Made by a program: the position numbers and the translations under genes | Source: Nemertoderma westbladi | Lineage: Eukaryota; Xenacoelomorpha; Nemertodermatida; Nemertodermatidae | Assembly (NCBI GenBank): GCA_032718475.1 | Contig: JAUCBJ010002189.1 | Location: 1-42,898 of the forward strand | DNA length: 42,898 nucleotides | Reading direction: 5' to 3' | Notes under the pieces: model-generated | Databases searched by the model: none | Seen by the model: only the letters and a program-made list of their open reading frames with translations | What the model was told of the DNA's origin: nothing | In this document: piece after piece, positions 20,341-30,064 of the stretch | How positions within the stretch are numbered: the first letter of the stretch is position 1 | Layout of the letters: every line of letters begins with the position of its first letter

Positions 20341-20885
20341 CTCTTTATTATCCTAAAAACAATTTAAAATTAATATGAATATTGTTATATATATAATCAA
20401 AAAAAAAATTCATAAGCTACTCAACACAAATAAAATATAATATCTAAACTTTAATTAATTTAATATTTTCAGAATGAGCTCGATTGAATCAGTTGAGCTC
20501 TTATTTCAAGTTTCTACTTATACCAACCAATCATAAATAACAGTTATATTGGAAACTAATATCATAAATAAAGTTGCTTTTACAACTGAATTCTTTATAA
20601 TAAAATGAAGTCTAAACCAAGATGTGCATAATGCGTTTTTAATTTTCATTGATAAAGTAGGTTTTACATGCTAATGTTTTATTATGGTGGTGTAAACTCA
20701 TGCATTTACATGCGAATGTTTTATACCTAATCCCGTGCTCACATTAAATATAAACTATCAGCAATATTTACTCAATAAAGTCACCTTTACATGCAAATAC
20801 TTTATAATAATCATGCTTTGTGTTAAAAAGTTACCTTTACTAGTCAGTGTGAAACTGAAAAAAAAAGTCTCTAGTTAATAATAAA
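20341..20885. promoter_or_regulatory. Polymerase upstream region with repeated ATGCNAAT motifs
   Basis: Between two leftward genes. A TTTACATGC-N-AAT...TTTTAT element appears at 20662-20683 (ATGCTAAT), 20704-20723 (ATGCGAAT) and 20786-20809 (ATGCAAAT), with a weaker relative near 20578. ATGCAAAT is the POU-factor octamer. A role in polymerase expression is inferred from position and repetition only. No ORF was seen here. Confidence 0.35.
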
Positions 20886-21428
20886 TCAATCTGATACTGC
20901 TTTTATATGTTCCTTGTTGTAATCTGCTACCTCTTCACTTGCTTTTGTAACTTTTCTTTTCTTTGTAGGTATAGAATCATTGTTGGGATTGGAAGATGTT
21001 CGAGATGTAGATCTGCGCTTTCTATCACTCGATGTCTCTTCGATGTATGTCTTTGGATTAAATGTGGATGAAACAGTTTCTGGAAATGACTTATTAACCT
21101 TAAACTTCCATGTTGGTTGATATAGAATCGCGAAACCGTCTGCTATATCAGTTGTTGATGAAACCTTTTCCATCATATCGTTGAGAAACTCTATATGTGG
21201 TATGTCTTTATCATAATGTAACTGTAAATATTTGCTTTCCTTGTCTGTAATAATTACTTTTTTTTCTTGTACATTTATTTTTACTTTAAGTCGGTTAGAT
21301 AAAGCTTTATCGCTCGTGTCTAGCTCTGAAAAGACACCTTCGTTACTAATTTCATAATTCCATTCATACCACAATGAATTTACTTCCGATGCTGTTAAAC
21401 CCGTTATAATACCTAAGACCAATAGCAT
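20886..21428 (-). CDS. Unrecognised Polinton protein with C-terminal nuclear localisation signal
   Basis: 180 residues. The first 15 are hydrophobic. The C-terminal 50 are Ser/Thr/Lys/Arg-rich, with DRKRRS and a PTKKRKVTK segment that looks like a classical monopartite nuclear localisation signal. The middle is mixed and not recognised. The start at 21428 lies 8 bases after the stop of the upstream gene (21437-21931), so the two may be co-transcribed, or one gene may be split by a frameshift. Nuclear targeting would suit a factor acting with the polymerase; this is inferred. Confidence 0.6.
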   Translation of the reverse strand: MLLVLGIITGLTASEVNSLWYEWNYEISNEGVFSELDTSDKALSNRLKVKINVQEKKVIITDKESKYLQLHYDKDIPHIEFLNDMMEKVSSTTDIADGFAILYQPTWKFKVNKSFPETVSSTFNPKTYIEETSSDRKRRSTSRTSSNPNNDSIPTKKRKVTKASEEVADYNKEHIKAVSD

Positions 21429-21436
21429 CAGAATAT

Positions 21437-21931
21437 CTAGCTGAAATCTCCCATAGTCCCATATAAGCTGTTTGTTCCTTTATATTTGCTTACAAAACCA
21501 ACAAAAGATGGGTTGGTTAAATTAACAACAGAATACTGACTTATTCTTTCGAGTGGTGGTGATAAAAATTCTAATATTTTTGTCTTACTCTGAAGCAATA
21601 AATTAATGAGTGATTTGTTTAGAATTTGACATTTGTCTTGCTTCTGAATATACACGTTTTCAGTAATAACACAGTTGGAAATATTTAAATTTCCTCTTAT
21701 AAATTCTATATTAGGATAAATATTACCTCTTGAAACTGATGATTCCTTTTGTCGGTTGATTAATATTTCTAAGGTGTCTAGAAGGTAGAGTGTATCCCGG
21801 TAAGAGAAGCATGTTGTTACATTGCTATCGCTTGAGTGTAATATAAAGTACTTGCCATAAACAATACTACAGGTATATTTATTACATGTAAATTTCCAAG
21901 TATTGTTTGAACTTTTTTTAAATAAATCCAT
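21437..21931 (-). CDS. Unrecognised Polinton protein
   Basis: 164 residues, starting MDLFKKSSNN, Cys- and Tyr-containing in the first half, without a clear motif or membrane segment. It is the first leftward gene inside the right TIR, so it would be expressed early from that end. It is followed within 8 bases by the NLS-containing gene. No family was recognised. Confidence 0.55.
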   Translation of the reverse strand: MDLFKKSSNNTWKFTCNKYTCSIVYGKYFILHSSDSNVTTCFSYRDTLYLLDTLEILINRQKESSVSRGNIYPNIEFIRGNLNISNCVITENVYIQKQDKCQILNKSLINLLLQSKTKILEFLSPPLERISQYSVVNLTNPSFVGFVSKYKGTNSLYGTMGDFS

Positions 21932-22592
21932 AATTAGAATGAAAACTATTTTGAAAAATAAAAACTAAATAAATGATTATTAGAATGTAAAACTTCGGTT
22001 TATATGGTTGCTTTATTACGTGTACAGCTAAAATTATTACATTAGCGTGAGTTAGAGAGTGAAATAGCAGTAACGAGTAACAGATGCAACGTAAACAATG
22101 CTAGTCCTATCATTCTAACTTATATTCAACTTAGTTGACCGACCAGTCACATATATACAACGATAAAAGAAATAGATTATTATTAATAGTCGAATTAATG
22201 TATTCTATGCTATAGTAATTATGTTAAGGAACTAGAAGCTATTTATAAACATCTGCTACCAGTGTTGAAGATGAAGAATTCAATGGCTATGGTATAACTC
22301 AGTTATTTATTGCCTTTTTCTCTCGTGGTTGGATGGAAGAGTGAGTGGAGAATTGTGGTAAAACACTAGGGTACAGCAACGTGGACAAGTAGCGGGTGGG
22401 TGGGTGGATAGGAAATCATTGAGTTGACAACAATCAATCAATAACAAACAACACTAAAGAGAGAGAGAGGGAGAGAAAAAAGTGAAAGGAAGAGTAACCA
22501 TCATAGCTACGGTAGGTATACGATAGGATGGTTAGGTTAGGCTACGTACTGTACAGTACAATATCATATCATATCATCGATTGAATATTTTG
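21932..22592. other. Spacer inside the right TIR with partial TIR duplicate
   Basis: No gene. Positions 22291-22345 repeat the inner end of the TIR (compare 22593-22650: ATAACTCAG...TTTATNGCC...GGTTGGATGGAAGAGTGAGTGG), so the right arm holds a second, direct partial copy. A GA-rich stretch lies near 22458-22480 and an ATATC repeat at 22560-22576. Confidence 0.6.
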
Positions 22593-23127
22593 TTATAACT
22601 CAGATATTTATCGCCTTTTTCTCTCGAGGTTGGATGGAAGAGTGAGTGGTGAGTTGTGAGGAGTTATAACAGTCCCGAGTTCGAACCCAGTTGAATATTT
22701 TGTTATCTGAAAAATTGCGAAATTAAATTTAGTTACTGGTGAAAAATAGTAGAAGTTACCTGTAGACACTCGTAGCACCTGTAAAATAAAGGTTGGTGAA
22801 TATGAAAATACTGGTTGGTGAAAAATAGCGATTTGAAAAATAATAGAAGTTACACCCGAAGTAGACACCCGAGCACCTGTAAAATAAAGACACGCGATTG
22901 GAGGAAGGAGTAGCATTGGGTGACTAATAACGCCTCTAGCGGAATAAGTGGGAACTTGAGAAGTTACCATGGTTACGGTTGAAATGCTGGCATCTGATTG
23001 GTTGAAATAATAACGACTACTGGTAAAGGTTGAAATGTTGGGTTCTGATTGGAGGAAGGAGTAGAAATGGATGGTAATGCTAGGCTATGGGTGACCTTGA
23101 GCCAGTGTCATACAATTGTATACTACT
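22593..23127 (-). repeat. Polinton terminal inverted repeat, right
   Basis: Complement of 2142-2756, shorter because it has fewer internal minisatellite units. It ends TATACTACT at 23127, directly followed by the CACTGC duplication. Confidence 0.9.
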
Positions 23128-23133
23128 CACTGC
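23128..23133. repeat. Polinton target-site duplication, right
   Basis: CACTGC, identical to 2136-2141. Confidence 0.9.
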
Positions 23134-24470
23134 GTCAGCAACTCGGTTTGCTGCATAGAACTTGGTCGCAGCCGCTGCTTACCAGTAATGCTGCACATCT
23201 GCATCGGTACCCTGTCAGGCCATCGAGAACTATGTCTGTCACATTCGCTGCACCATCAATGGCGTTAAGAATATTCGCGGAGGTGCTGTATTTGCTAATA
23301 CCGCACCAAAGCTTATAATAGAATGCTCTAGTTCGGCGAACATGATCCAGCGTAGTAGTCTTACGGCGTCGTAGGCGTCTTCCTTTTGTACAAAAACCTC
23401 GCAGCCATATGTCACAGCTGGGTACACCACAGCTGTCCATAGACGTCTGGCTGACTCTAGGCTGAGATTGTTTATATCAATCCTCAGGGATAGGTTTATA
23501 CAACAGATAGGTATATTTTTTATATTGGTGATTATAATGAGCGCTGGGGCCGTTTTTCATTGAAAGAACAACCCCAAGATATTCAAAGCTGGTTTCAAAC
23601 TTTAATTGGATGACAGTTTGTTTGATGAGCAGTAGTCTTCTAGGATGTCTAAGGCATTCTTGACTTGCTCAATCGAGTATCCCGCAATGACAAGATCATC
23701 AGCATAGAGTAATATCATACAACCTGTTATGAGCAATACAGCCGGTAGAAGGTCAGATATGAATAAGCTAACTAACAATGGTGAAAGCTAATCTCCCTGG
23801 ACGAGGCCTATGCATTGCTGAATTGGTTCTAGAACGTAACTCCCAATAGCAATACAAACGAAATTTACCCCCAGCACCGGCCAGAGAGCAGCGGCGAATT
23901 TAGTGCTAACACCGAGGTTGTGAAGTTTGTTAATTAGATGAACCCGATGGACTGTGACGAATGCCTTCATAAAATCAGCAAAGACAAATAGACATGGCCA
24001 CCTGGTTCACTGTGGGCAGCTGCTATTGCTATTCTAGAATGCAGACTTTTAACCGCACCAATAGTTGATCTTCCACGACGAAAGCCATGCTGACAGTCAG
24101 GGATCTTTCCTAGCCTCTCCACCCAGCTGTAAAGCCGTGATGCCAGGAAGGCTGTATAAAATTTCAGTATACATGAAAGCAAAGCTATCCCTCGATATCG
24201 GTTCGGGTCGGATTTTGTGCCTTTCCCTTTGTAAAGAGGGATGATGTATGAGTAGCACCATGATTTCGGACAGGTGCCTAAGGAGAAACACATGCTGAAG
24301 AGTGTGAATAGGAATTGAAGGAGATGACCAAAGCCTTGTTTGGGTGCTTCATTGGACACACCATCTGGACCTGTCGATTTGTGGGACTTTTGGTTGGAAA
24401 CAGACACTGTCGCTTCCTCGGGAGTAATTGGGGCGTCCAAGTAATCATCCTTCTGTTCTGAAAGATTAAT
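23134..24470 (-). pseudogene. LINE reverse transcriptase remnant hosting the Polinton
   Basis: On the minus strand, RT motifs appear in order but in shifting frames. GPDGVSNE and RYRGIALLS are followed by QHGFRRGRST in the frame 23967-24440. A degraded FADF region lies near 23970, a QGD near 23790, and a Tyr-Ala-Asp-Asp catalytic box near 23695-23712. Frameshifts and stops mark it as dead. It runs into the Polinton end at 23127, and its expected C-terminal knuckle is found at 2030-2135, so the Polinton interrupted this copy. Confidence 0.8.
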
Positions 24471-24613
24471 TAAGTATGATTAATTAATTTAAGATAAATT
24501 AAAAATAACCTTTTATTATATATTTTAAGATCAATGCCTTTAATATAAATAATTAAAAATATATTTTAATATAATTAAATAAATATCCAGTGACTAAATA
24601 TATAAATACAATC

Positions 24614-24887
24614 ATGTTTGGGCTTACCATCCTAATTTCGGCCAATGTGGTAGGCTTTTCGCTTGGTGGTATTTACATCAACAATTTCTGTACCAACCAG
24701 ACCCCATCTGGAGTTTCTACTAAAGCCACATCTTCCTACGACTGCAGCTTTGATTGCGAGAGGAATCATCAATGTCGGTCTTTCACCTTCACCGACAGAT
24801 GCCAGATATATGAAGAGGATTGTCTGGCAGATATGGTCAACTGGGATGTTGAAACTTTGGGGAGTCGATGGGTCAACAAGAACAAAG
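24614..24887 (+). CDS. Host secreted PAN/EGF-type gene, exon 1
   Basis: The ATG at 24614 opens a hydrophobic signal peptide (MFGLTILISANVVGFSLGG). It is followed by a domain with Cys spaced like a PAN/apple module (TSSYDCSFDCERNHQCRSFTF, then CQIYEEDC). The exon ends AACAAAG before GTTAAA, in phase 1, which fits the phase of the next exon at 33921. An upstream GTG at 24590 is in frame but ATG 24614 is the better start. It would be a secreted or extracellular protein. Intron 1 is about 9 kb and filled with transposons. Confidence 0.65.
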
Positions 24888-25074
24888 GTTAAATGAATTA
24901 TTTAATTTAGAATATAACATATCGAATATATTGGTGTCCCATCAGTAGCATTTCATACATGATGATGCTTGCAATAGGGTGCAGAGCCAGCGAATTCACC
25001 AACATAGCGCCAACAGATCTCACGGACAGCCATTCACTTTCCCAGTGCATCCCTATTTTTTGACCTATCTAACC

Positions 25075-25106
25075 GGGGGGGGGGGGGGGGGGGGGGGGGT
25101 GGGGGG
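25075..25106. repeat. Poly-G tract
   Basis: About 25 G, one T, then six G. It lies in intron 1, just upstream of the LINE; 24890-25370 has no gene. Confidence 0.9.
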
Positions 25107-25372
25107 AATCTGCCCACACCATTATAAAAGCCGCTGGAATTTCTAATGGCTTAGAGATGTGGCCTTGAAACTTCTTAGCTTTTCCTCAAATTTATTCCTC
25201 ATTCGAATGAAAAAAAACCGTGACTCTAACCTTGTCCGTTTTTTTCATACAGGACCTTTCTCGCACCCATGTCAGGATTTTTGAAAAAATTAAAAATTAT
25301 AGAGAAAATTATAAAGTTTCCCAAAACATGTACCACTACGATGTACTACTGACTGACTGACTGACTGAATAC

Positions 25373-26965
25373 ATGCTGACTACTTCTGGACTTATATTGT
25401 TGGTACCGGTATATCAGCTAGTGCAATACTTTAATAGTAGGCGGAGGCCTGCAACTGGCAACGGCATAAGCTTGAGGAAAGGGAACGCAATAATGAATCC
25501 CGATGGTGTACTGCCACCGCGCCCACATAGCGGTCCGTGCGGAGTTCATGTGCTAAACGATATTCTAGCATATCTATGGTCGGGTCACCTTAAAGGATAT
25601 CATAGGGACAGTATTGTCTCAATAGCGTCAGTGTGGCCAAAGTTTACGGATCTCATGTTGAAGGAAGCCAAACAGGTTATATTAGGCTTAATACCCTCGA
25701 CAGATAAGGAAAAACAGAAGCAATCATTTGCTAAAAGTAGACAATCTGGTGAGTCATTACGTCGCAACCTGATTGGGGACATATTAGATATATTTGATTA
25801 TCAGCCGTTCATAGCTGGTAATAATGTCAGAGAGAATCGATCGATTTTTATTCCTTTTGATCTTACTATTCTACCTCCGTATTCATTGTCTCAGTCAGAT
25901 ACTGCAGTATTATTACAGAGAACTAGCTTTCTACAGGACCGCTTGGCGGTTCTCGAGGCAATATGTCTACCTTTTTGCTTGAACCAATTAGGTCTGGAAC
26001 AGGAGCCAAGTAAATTGACCCCAGGTGCTGAGCTGGTTGAATCAGTTGGGTTGGCGCTAAAGAGATCAACTGAAGTAATCGGTATCCCAGACTCTGGTGA
26101 CAGGGATAGGCCTATGATGACAAGAGAATTGCCAGTTCCTCCGGGTGGCGTGTGTGCATCAGCTGTTAACGGGTCTGGAAATGGCAGCAGTAGTTCTCAA
26201 CGCGGTGGGACCGCTATCGGCAATGACCTCAATCGCACCCGCTCGCGGCAGAGTTATTCAGAGGTGCTGGTCTCAGAACGCCGTCAAGGTCAACAGCAAT
26301 TCCGACAACAACGTATGGGTGGAGAGAACCGTAACCGCAACAGATACCAGGTTCTAGAGGGAACTGATGACGATATAGTTAGAGTTCGACATCGTGACAT
26401 ATCGGAGAGTGAGGTTGACTCGGTGGATGTTGGGTATACAAGAATGGGAGTAAAGGGTAAACCTGTAAAACCAGGTCGTGATCAACGGCAGGTTGGAAGA
26501 GCCTCCTACAAGCCTGAGAGACAGTTGTGGCGTGACAGGCGGTCTGAAGTCGTTAAAGGTAAATCTAGTGTGGCGGCCTTTCCGAGTTCGCGACCTTTTG
26601 CGAGGCTATTTCTTACTGGGTGTGGAGCTGATGTTGTACCTGCAACAATCATTGATTACATAAAGGTTGGGAAGGGGTATGACGTTAAATGTGAACTTAT
26701 CTCACAGTCGGGGTCTTGGTCTAGATCATTCCTTATAACATGTAAGGAGGAGGAACGTATGGAATTGATGGTTGGTGAATTTTGGCCTATGAACACGCAG
26801 ATAAGACCGTTTTATGGGAGAGCTAACTTTGGGAGTACACGGGCCGCAGGTACACTTGGAGGTTTAGAGCGTAATCCAGTCTCTCGAAGTCTGGGTATCG
26901 AGCCAGCAAGTCCGGGTGATGACGGGAGTAACAGGAGTGTGCAAGTGGACTGTGACAAGGAGTAA
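25373..26965 (+). CDS. LINE ORF1 protein
   Basis: 530 residues, intact, in the position of ORF1 of a two-ORF non-LTR retrotransposon, 96 bases ahead of the endonuclease/RT ORF. The middle is Arg/Gln/Ser-rich (about residues 260-330) and likely disordered and RNA-binding. The C-terminal 110 residues look folded (ARLFLTGCGADVVPATIIDY onward) and may be the nucleic-acid-binding domain. No zinc knuckle is evident. The start may be internal (MNPDGVLPP at about 25490), because the first 40 residues look like 5' untranslated sequence. Clade is uncertain. Confidence 0.75.
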   Translation: MLTTSGLILLVPVYQLVQYFNSRRRPATGNGISLRKGNAIMNPDGVLPPRPHSGPCGVHVLNDILAYLWSGHLKGYHRDSIVSIASVWPKFTDLMLKEAKQVILGLIPSTDKEKQKQSFAKSRQSGESLRRNLIGDILDIFDYQPFIAGNNVRENRSIFIPFDLTILPPYSLSQSDTAVLLQRTSFLQDRLAVLEAICLPFCLNQLGLEQEPSKLTPGAELVESVGLALKRSTEVIGIPDSGDRDRPMMTRELPVPPGGVCASAVNGSGNGSSSSQRGGTAIGNDLNRTRSRQSYSEVLVSERRQGQQQFRQQRMGGENRNRNRYQVLEGTDDDIVRVRHRDISESEVDSVDVGYTRMGVKGKPVKPGRDQRQVGRASYKPERQLWRDRRSEVVKGKSSVAAFPSSRPFARLFLTGCGADVVPATIIDYIKVGKGYDVKCELISQSGSWSRSFLITCKEEERMELMVGEFWPMNTQIRPFYGRANFGSTRAAGTLGGLERNPVSRSLGIEPASPGDDGSNRSVQVDCDKE

Positions 26966-27061
26966 GAGGGGTTTAATATATATTTTTCATTTTTGTATCA
27001 ATTATATTTTTTATAGAAATTTTATATATATATAGGTTTTGTAATTAATCACTAAATAATT

Positions 27062-29899
27062 ATGGCTGATACAAACATTAATCTGGTGTCCTACAACTGT
27101 AACTCTATACGTAGACCAGTTGCATTAAAGACCGTAACCGATATATGTACTAGTGGTATTAATATCGTCGCTCTACAGGAGCACATGTTGCCCTGTCAAG
27201 AATTAGGGTTTCTCGATACCATAGATGGCGACTACCTAAAATTTGGTATATCGCCTGTTAATTACTCGCACGGTCTACTTACGGGTAGGCCTTATGGAGG
27301 ACTGGGTTTCTTGTGGCATAAAAAGTTAGCGAAGGCGGTGGAGTGTGTGCCCTGTGGCGATGATAGAATGCTAGGATTAACTGTAAAGCTTGAAAATAAA
27401 CAGAGTTTATTCATTCTAAACGTTTATCTACCATATGAGAGCCCTGAAAATGATGAATTATTTTCGTCATGTTTAGGTAATATTAAAAGTATATATGAGT
27501 CTTGTTCATTTACTCACTTATGTATAATAGGTGACTTTAATGCCGATGTTAAGCGTGCTTATTTCCGTGAACTAAAAATGTGGTGCAATTTCAATCACAT
27601 AATTATTAGCGATGTTGATAGGCTACCTGCTTCGACATGTACATTTATAAGTGCAGCGCATAGCACTACTTCGTGGCTGGACCACATAATTTGTTCTACC
27701 ACATTAGACTCATATATATCACAGTTATCAGTTGGGTACCAGTACGCAATTGATGACCATACCCCGATTGGCTGTAGTTTCAGTCTTACTCCGATAATAA
27801 CCGAGTATACTCCTCCAGTTGGTGCTAAATCTGCTGTAGATTGTCCGCACTGGGAGACTATAAGTAAGGACCAGTTGAGTGAGTATAACAAAGTGGTCAA
27901 TGATATATTTAGTGAATCCCTTCTCAGTGAGGATTATTTAATTAATTGTGCTAATACATCGTGTACAAATTGTAGGGTGCAAATTGATTCATTATATGAT
28001 TCTATTATTGATGGCATAAAATTAGCTAGTAAAACGGTTTTTAAAAACAAAGTTAATGGAGGCCCTAAGATAAAACATGTTCCAGGATGGAACGATTATG
28101 TTAAGCAGGAATACCAAAAGTCAAGGGAGGCATTTTTATCCTGGCGATTGTCGGGATCTCACCGACAAGGCTATTTACACGAGCAGTACCTGCGAACCAA
28201 AGCAAATTTTAAGCGGGTTTTACGGGATTGCAAACGCAATGAAAATAAAAATAGAGATGACAGGCTTGCAGAATCCTTTATTACAGCGAGTTCTGGAAAA
28301 TTTGGAATTGGTCAGTTTTGGTCACAGGTACACAATCGTTGCTCAGTGCGCTCCACAGCCCCTAATAAGGTTGGTGACGCCTGTGGACCAGAAGAGATAA
28401 GCGAAATGTGGGGTGCGCATTTTGAAAAAATCTATAACTGTGTTAATGATGATTCTGATGCCATCTTTGTAGATGCAAAGTTAAATGATATTATTTTCAG
28501 TGATATTAATGTTAATTTAAATGATATATTTGACGCTCTACATAGCTTAAATCTAGGTAAAGCATGTGGTTCAGATGGGGTATCGGGTGAGCATTTTATT
28601 TTCGGATGTGGTCCTGGCCTATTAAAGAAATTACGTGTACTAATTAATGCTATATTTGTACATGGGTATCTACCAGTAAGGATGATGGATTGCATTATTA
28701 TACCGTTAGTTAAGGATAGAACCGGTGATATTACGTCAAAGGATAATTATCGGGGTATTTGTCTCTCTACTGTGCTTAGTAGAATTCTAGAATCCGTAAT
28801 GCTTAATATTTGTAGGGGTAAATTAAGGACGGTTGATAACCAGTTTGGTTTCAAGTGTAACTTAGGTACGGAGACGTGTATATATGCTTATAAGGAATTA
28901 ATAAATCATTATCTAACTCATGACTCTCCGGTGTATGTCTGTATGCTCGATGCCTCTAAGGCGTTCGACAGGGTAAACCACTATAAGTTATTTAGGAAAT
29001 TATTAGATAGAGGTGTTCCACGGTATTTGGTTAGGGTATTGTTATTTTGGTATAGAAATCAATCTATGTGTGTTAAATGGGACGGCATTTTATCTTCAAA
29101 GTTCAAAGTTACAAACTCGACAAAACAAGGCGGTATATTTTCTCCCGTGCTATTTATAATATATATTGACGATTTAAGTACTGAACTGACTAATACGGGA
29201 GTAGGGTGTTTTATTGACAATATTAGAGTAAATAATTTGTTATATGCAGACGATATGTGCTTGATTTCCAATTCAATTGTAGGGCTACAAATACTGATCG
29301 ATTCGGCGGTATCTTATGCCAATAGGAATTCAATTGTTTTTAATGTGAAGAAAAGTAAATGTATATATTACTTTCCGAGATCTAATAGGATAACTTCAAT
29401 TACAAATGTTTTCTTGTATGATAAACCAGTTGAAATTGTTGAGCAATTTTCATATTTAGGCCATATTCTACATTCTAGTACAGATGATGACATTGATATC
29501 AAGGCCCAAATGTGTTCCTTATATGCAAGAGCCAATATGTTAATGAGAAAGTTTGGAAATTGTTCCCGTGCAGTAAAAATATGCCTATTTAGAACTTTTT
29601 GTACGCCGATTTACTGTAATAGTTTATGGGCTAGAATGAACTACTCTGATTGTGTTTATAGAAAACTGAAAGTAGCGTACAATAATGCAATTCGTTTGTT
29701 TTTTCGGATATCTAGAGTTACTGATGACATACCAACGAGTATGTCATTAACATGTGGAGAATTAAATATACCTATGTTGATTCATATAACGTACAACAGC
29801 CTTTGTAGCCTTACCAAACGTCTAAACTGTACGGAGAATAGTATTTTGCGTACAATCCATAAAGAATGTCATCAGGATTCTATAATTTTTTGTGCATGA
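27062..29899 (+). CDS. LINE ORF2: endonuclease and reverse transcriptase
   Basis: 945 residues, intact. The N-terminal apurinic-type endonuclease has SYNCNSI at the start, the catalytic Glu in LQEHM, GDFNAD, SWLDHI and DDHTP. The RT follows: GSDGVSGEHF, YRGICLS, FGFK, MLDASKAFDRVNH, TKQGGIFSPVLF and the catalytic YADD at about residue 728. The C-terminus lacks an RNase H. The layout fits the CR1/L2/Jockey group of LINEs. The intact ORFs suggest a recent insertion. It lies in intron 1 of the host gene, in the sense direction. Confidence 0.93.
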   Translation: MADTNINLVSYNCNSIRRPVALKTVTDICTSGINIVALQEHMLPCQELGFLDTIDGDYLKFGISPVNYSHGLLTGRPYGGLGFLWHKKLAKAVECVPCGDDRMLGLTVKLENKQSLFILNVYLPYESPENDELFSSCLGNIKSIYESCSFTHLCIIGDFNADVKRAYFRELKMWCNFNHIIISDVDRLPASTCTFISAAHSTTSWLDHIICSTTLDSYISQLSVGYQYAIDDHTPIGCSFSLTPIITEYTPPVGAKSAVDCPHWETISKDQLSEYNKVVNDIFSESLLSEDYLINCANTSCTNCRVQIDSLYDSIIDGIKLASKTVFKNKVNGGPKIKHVPGWNDYVKQEYQKSREAFLSWRLSGSHRQGYLHEQYLRTKANFKRVLRDCKRNENKNRDDRLAESFITASSGKFGIGQFWSQVHNRCSVRSTAPNKVGDACGPEEISEMWGAHFEKIYNCVNDDSDAIFVDAKLNDIIFSDINVNLNDIFDALHSLNLGKACGSDGVSGEHFIFGCGPGLLKKLRVLINAIFVHGYLPVRMMDCIIIPLVKDRTGDITSKDNYRGICLSTVLSRILESVMLNICRGKLRTVDNQFGFKCNLGTETCIYAYKELINHYLTHDSPVYVCMLDASKAFDRVNHYKLFRKLLDRGVPRYLVRVLLFWYRNQSMCVKWDGILSSKFKVTNSTKQGGIFSPVLFIIYIDDLSTELTNTGVGCFIDNIRVNNLLYADDMCLISNSIVGLQILIDSAVSYANRNSIVFNVKKSKCIYYFPRSNRITSITNVFLYDKPVEIVEQFSYLGHILHSSTDDDIDIKAQMCSLYARANMLMRKFGNCSRAVKICLFRTFCTPIYCNSLWARMNYSDCVYRKLKVAYNNAIRLFFRISRVTDDIPTSMSLTCGELNIPMLIHITYNSLCSLTKRLNCTENSILRTIHKECHQDSIIFCA

Positions 29900-30064
29900 T
29901 TAAATATTGTACTTAAGGGAAGATATATTCTTTTGTTCTGCTGTGCTATTACATAAAACTGTATTTTGTTTATTTTACGTACCGGTACCCGTTTTGTCTT
30001 TTTTCTTTGCCATAACTAAATATTTTATGGGCCTAGGCCTGGATTAAAGATTAAAGAACTAAAG

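Larger units (their letters stand above)
2142..23127. mobile_element. Polinton/Maverick (adintovirus-like) element, relic
   Basis: The ends are AGTAGTATACAATTG... and its complement, flanked by the 6-bp duplication CACTGC. Inside are the diagnostic Polinton genes: retroviral-type integrase with chromodomain, A32-like packaging ATPase, adenain-like protease, double jelly-roll capsid protein and protein-primed family B DNA polymerase. The left genes (2969-12027) read rightward and the right genes (14611-21931) leftward, so they converge at 12-14.6 kb. At about 21 kb it is within the usual 15-25 kb range, even with two solo LTRs (about 2.4 kb) inserted later. Several essential genes are broken, so it is not autonomous as written. 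Confidence 0.95.
25373..30060 (+). mobile_element. Near-complete two-ORF LINE
   Basis: ORF1 and ORF2 in sequence with a 160-base 3' end. The 3' end finishes in a short GATTAAAGATTAAAGAACTAAAG run at about 30041-30064, like the microsatellite tails of CR1/L2 elements. The 5' boundary is unclear, between about 25110 and 25370. Confidence 0.85.

Noticed and set aside
23049-23318. Rightward ORF at the right Polinton edge
   Set aside because: It crosses the TIR end and the antisense of the LINE remnant; a chance frame.
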